Assembly (NCBI RefSeq): GCF_937890585.1
Contig: NZ_CALACG010000356.1
Span: 1 to 5,194, forward strand
Reading direction: 5' to 3'
DNA: 5,194 bases
Source: an uncultured Campylobacter sp.
Lineage (GTDB): Bacteria > Campylobacterota > Campylobacteria > Campylobacterales > Campylobacteraceae
Shown: one piece after another, positions 4,720 through 5,194 of the stretch
How the letters are laid out: each line of letters starts with the position of its first letter
How positions within the stretch are numbered: position 1 is the stretch's first letter
Notes under the pieces: generated by a model
The model's database searches: none
What the model saw: the letters and a program-made list of their open reading frames with translations, nothing else
What the model was told of the DNA's origin: nothing
Position numbers and translations under genes: made by a program

Positions 4720-4869
4720 ATGAAAACAAAAGCAAGAGACACGACTATAGTGACATCTATCAAAGAAAGCATCAGCCTGCATGTAAGAGTCGTGAGATCT
4801 AAAAAGATCTACACAAGAAAGCAAAAAACCCAAAGGATATTAGAAGATCAACATAGCAGGTCTATATAA
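4720..4869 (+). CDS. Small basic protein, 49 aa, function unknown (weak ArfA-like resemblance)
   Basis: ATG 4720 has a well-spaced AAGGAT site and a perfect -10 at 4685-4690; the frame ends at TAA 4867-4869. The protein is rich in Lys and Arg: MKTKARDTTIVTSIKE, then ISLHVRVVRSKKIYTRKQK, then a less ordered tail. The central part loosely recalls the ribosome-rescue factor ArfA (LFR-x-RV-x3-KKGKGSY-x-RK), but the GKGS element is missing, so this is only a suggestion. A 6-bp stem-loop inside the frame (AGATCT-AAAA-AGATCT, 4795-4810) is notable because arfA mRNA is also cut at an internal hairpin. Dropping one A from the run at 4823-4828 would end the protein as RKQKPKGY, about 40 aa, so the tail may be a slippage product. 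It diverges from csx20 and converges on the XRE gene with an 18-bp gap. Confidence 0.6.
   Translation: MKTKARDTTIVTSIKESISLHVRVVRSKKIYTRKQKTQRILEDQHSRSI
4795..4810 (+). other. Stem-loop inside the 49-aa gene
   Basis: AGATCT repeats on either side of AAAA. As AGATCT is its own reverse complement, the mRNA can form a 6-bp stem with a 4-nt loop. No T-run follows, so it is not an intrinsic terminator. It matters only if the gene is an arfA-like rescue gene controlled by internal cleavage. Confidence 0.35.
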
Positions 4870-4887
4870 ATATAAATCACTCAAAAA

Positions 4888-5171
4888 CTATTGCACAAAA
4901 TTTACATCAAGCCTATATCCAGCAGCATTAGCATAGGCATTTAAAGCAGAGATTGTTGGGGAAATTTTAGAGTTTAGGCTCTCTAGTCTTGAGATGTTGC
5001 TTTTACTAGTATTCATTCTGCTAGCTATCTCTTCTTGAGTCAGATTTGCCGCTTTTCTGATCTTTATGAGCTTTAACTTTAAATCAAATTCAACTTCAAG
5101 TCTATCGTACTCTTTTTTACTTCATCTTTTTCTAGTGCCTTTGCTTTAAAATCTTCAAAAGTAGGTCTCAT
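4888..5171 (-). pseudogene. HigA-like XRE helix-turn-helix antitoxin/regulator, frameshifted
   Basis: ATG 5171 follows a strong AAAGGAGA ribosome binding site. The first 20 codons read MRPTFEDFKAKALEKDEVKK, then the frame runs out at TAA 5081..5079, a 30-aa product. In the -1 frame the rest of an XRE protein is intact to TAG 4890..4888: EYDRLEVEFDLKLKLIKIRK, then the helix-turn-helix LTQEEIASRMNTSKSNISRLE (about 44-64), then AYANAAGYRLDVNF at the C-terminus. Adding one A to the six-A run (plus-strand T5113-T5118) restores a 94-aa protein of normal length. This layout, with an N-terminal helix before the HTH and a C-terminal GYRLDVNF strand, is typical of HigA antitoxins encoded just after a RelE-family HigB toxin. 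No usable start codon for the second half occurs before ATG codon 53, so the DNA-binding protein is not made intact without slippage. The run reads A-AAA-AAG, the dnaX slippery heptamer. Confidence 0.8.
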
Positions 5172-5172
5172 T

Positions 5173-5194
5173 TTATCTCCTTTGCTCTTTGTAT
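5173..5194 (-). CDS. Possible 3' end of an upstream toxin gene (partial, cut by right edge)
   Basis: One minus-strand frame reads YKEQRR followed by TAA at 5175..5173, one base before the XRE start codon. HigB-type toxin genes normally precede higA with this sort of tight spacing, so this may be the tail of the toxin gene. Only six codons are visible, so the identity is context-based inference. The other frames cannot be excluded. Confidence 0.25.

Noticed and set aside
4740..4794. 7-bp inverted repeat CACGACT / AGTCGTG, 41 bp apart
   Set aside because: It lies within the 49-aa coding frame, and the long separation makes chance likely. Nothing else supports an attachment or recombination site.

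Overview
The window looks like Campylobacter chromosome, probably from the C. concisus / C. curvus / C. showae group. The DNA is AT-rich with many AAATTT words, the ribosome binding sites are AAGGA, the -10 boxes are TATAAT/TATACT with T-rich rather than consensus -35 regions, and the proteins are rich in Lys, Ile, Asn and Phe. The genus is an inference from composition and protein style, not from a marker gene.

Layout, left to right. (1) 1-304, minus strand: a tandem duplication of a tiny Ser/Arg-rich gene. One copy is complete (54 aa) and a second is cut by the window edge. (2) 305-1375, plus strand: a WYL-domain transcriptional regulator whose frame breaks at an A-run near 903-911. (3) 1376-2689, minus strand: a DarTG toxin-antitoxin pair. 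DarT is a ssDNA-thymidine ADP-ribosyltransferase and DarG is the macrodomain antitoxin. (4) 2765-4545, minus strand: csx20 followed by a Csx1-family CARF-HEPN ribonuclease gene (DxTHG / TM1812 type) with an in-frame TAG at codon 13. These are two accessory proteins of cyclic-oligoadenylate (type III CRISPR) signalling, but no cas10, effector genes or CRISPR array are visible. (5) 4720-4869, plus strand: a 49-aa basic protein gene. (6) 4888-5171, minus strand: a HigA-like XRE antitoxin/regulator gene, also frameshifted at an A-run.

How the parts may work together. A dyad-like motif, approximately GACAYATNGTGTC, occurs four times, each time inside or beside a promoter: WYL (364-376), darT (2733-2745), csx20 (4602-4614) and the 49-aa gene (4660-4672). 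I infer a small regulon in which the WYL protein controls itself, DarTG and the Csx20/Csx1 arm. The darT mRNA leader can also fold into a 12-bp stem that hides its Shine-Dalgarno sequence, which suggests a second, translational lock on the toxin.

The window carries several lesions: the WYL frameshift, the csx1 nonsense codon and the XRE frameshift. Both frameshifts are repaired by adding one A to an A-run, and the csx20 start shows a similar pattern. This may be real decay of a defence island, slippage-based switching, or homopolymer undercalling during sequencing. Sequence alone cannot separate these.
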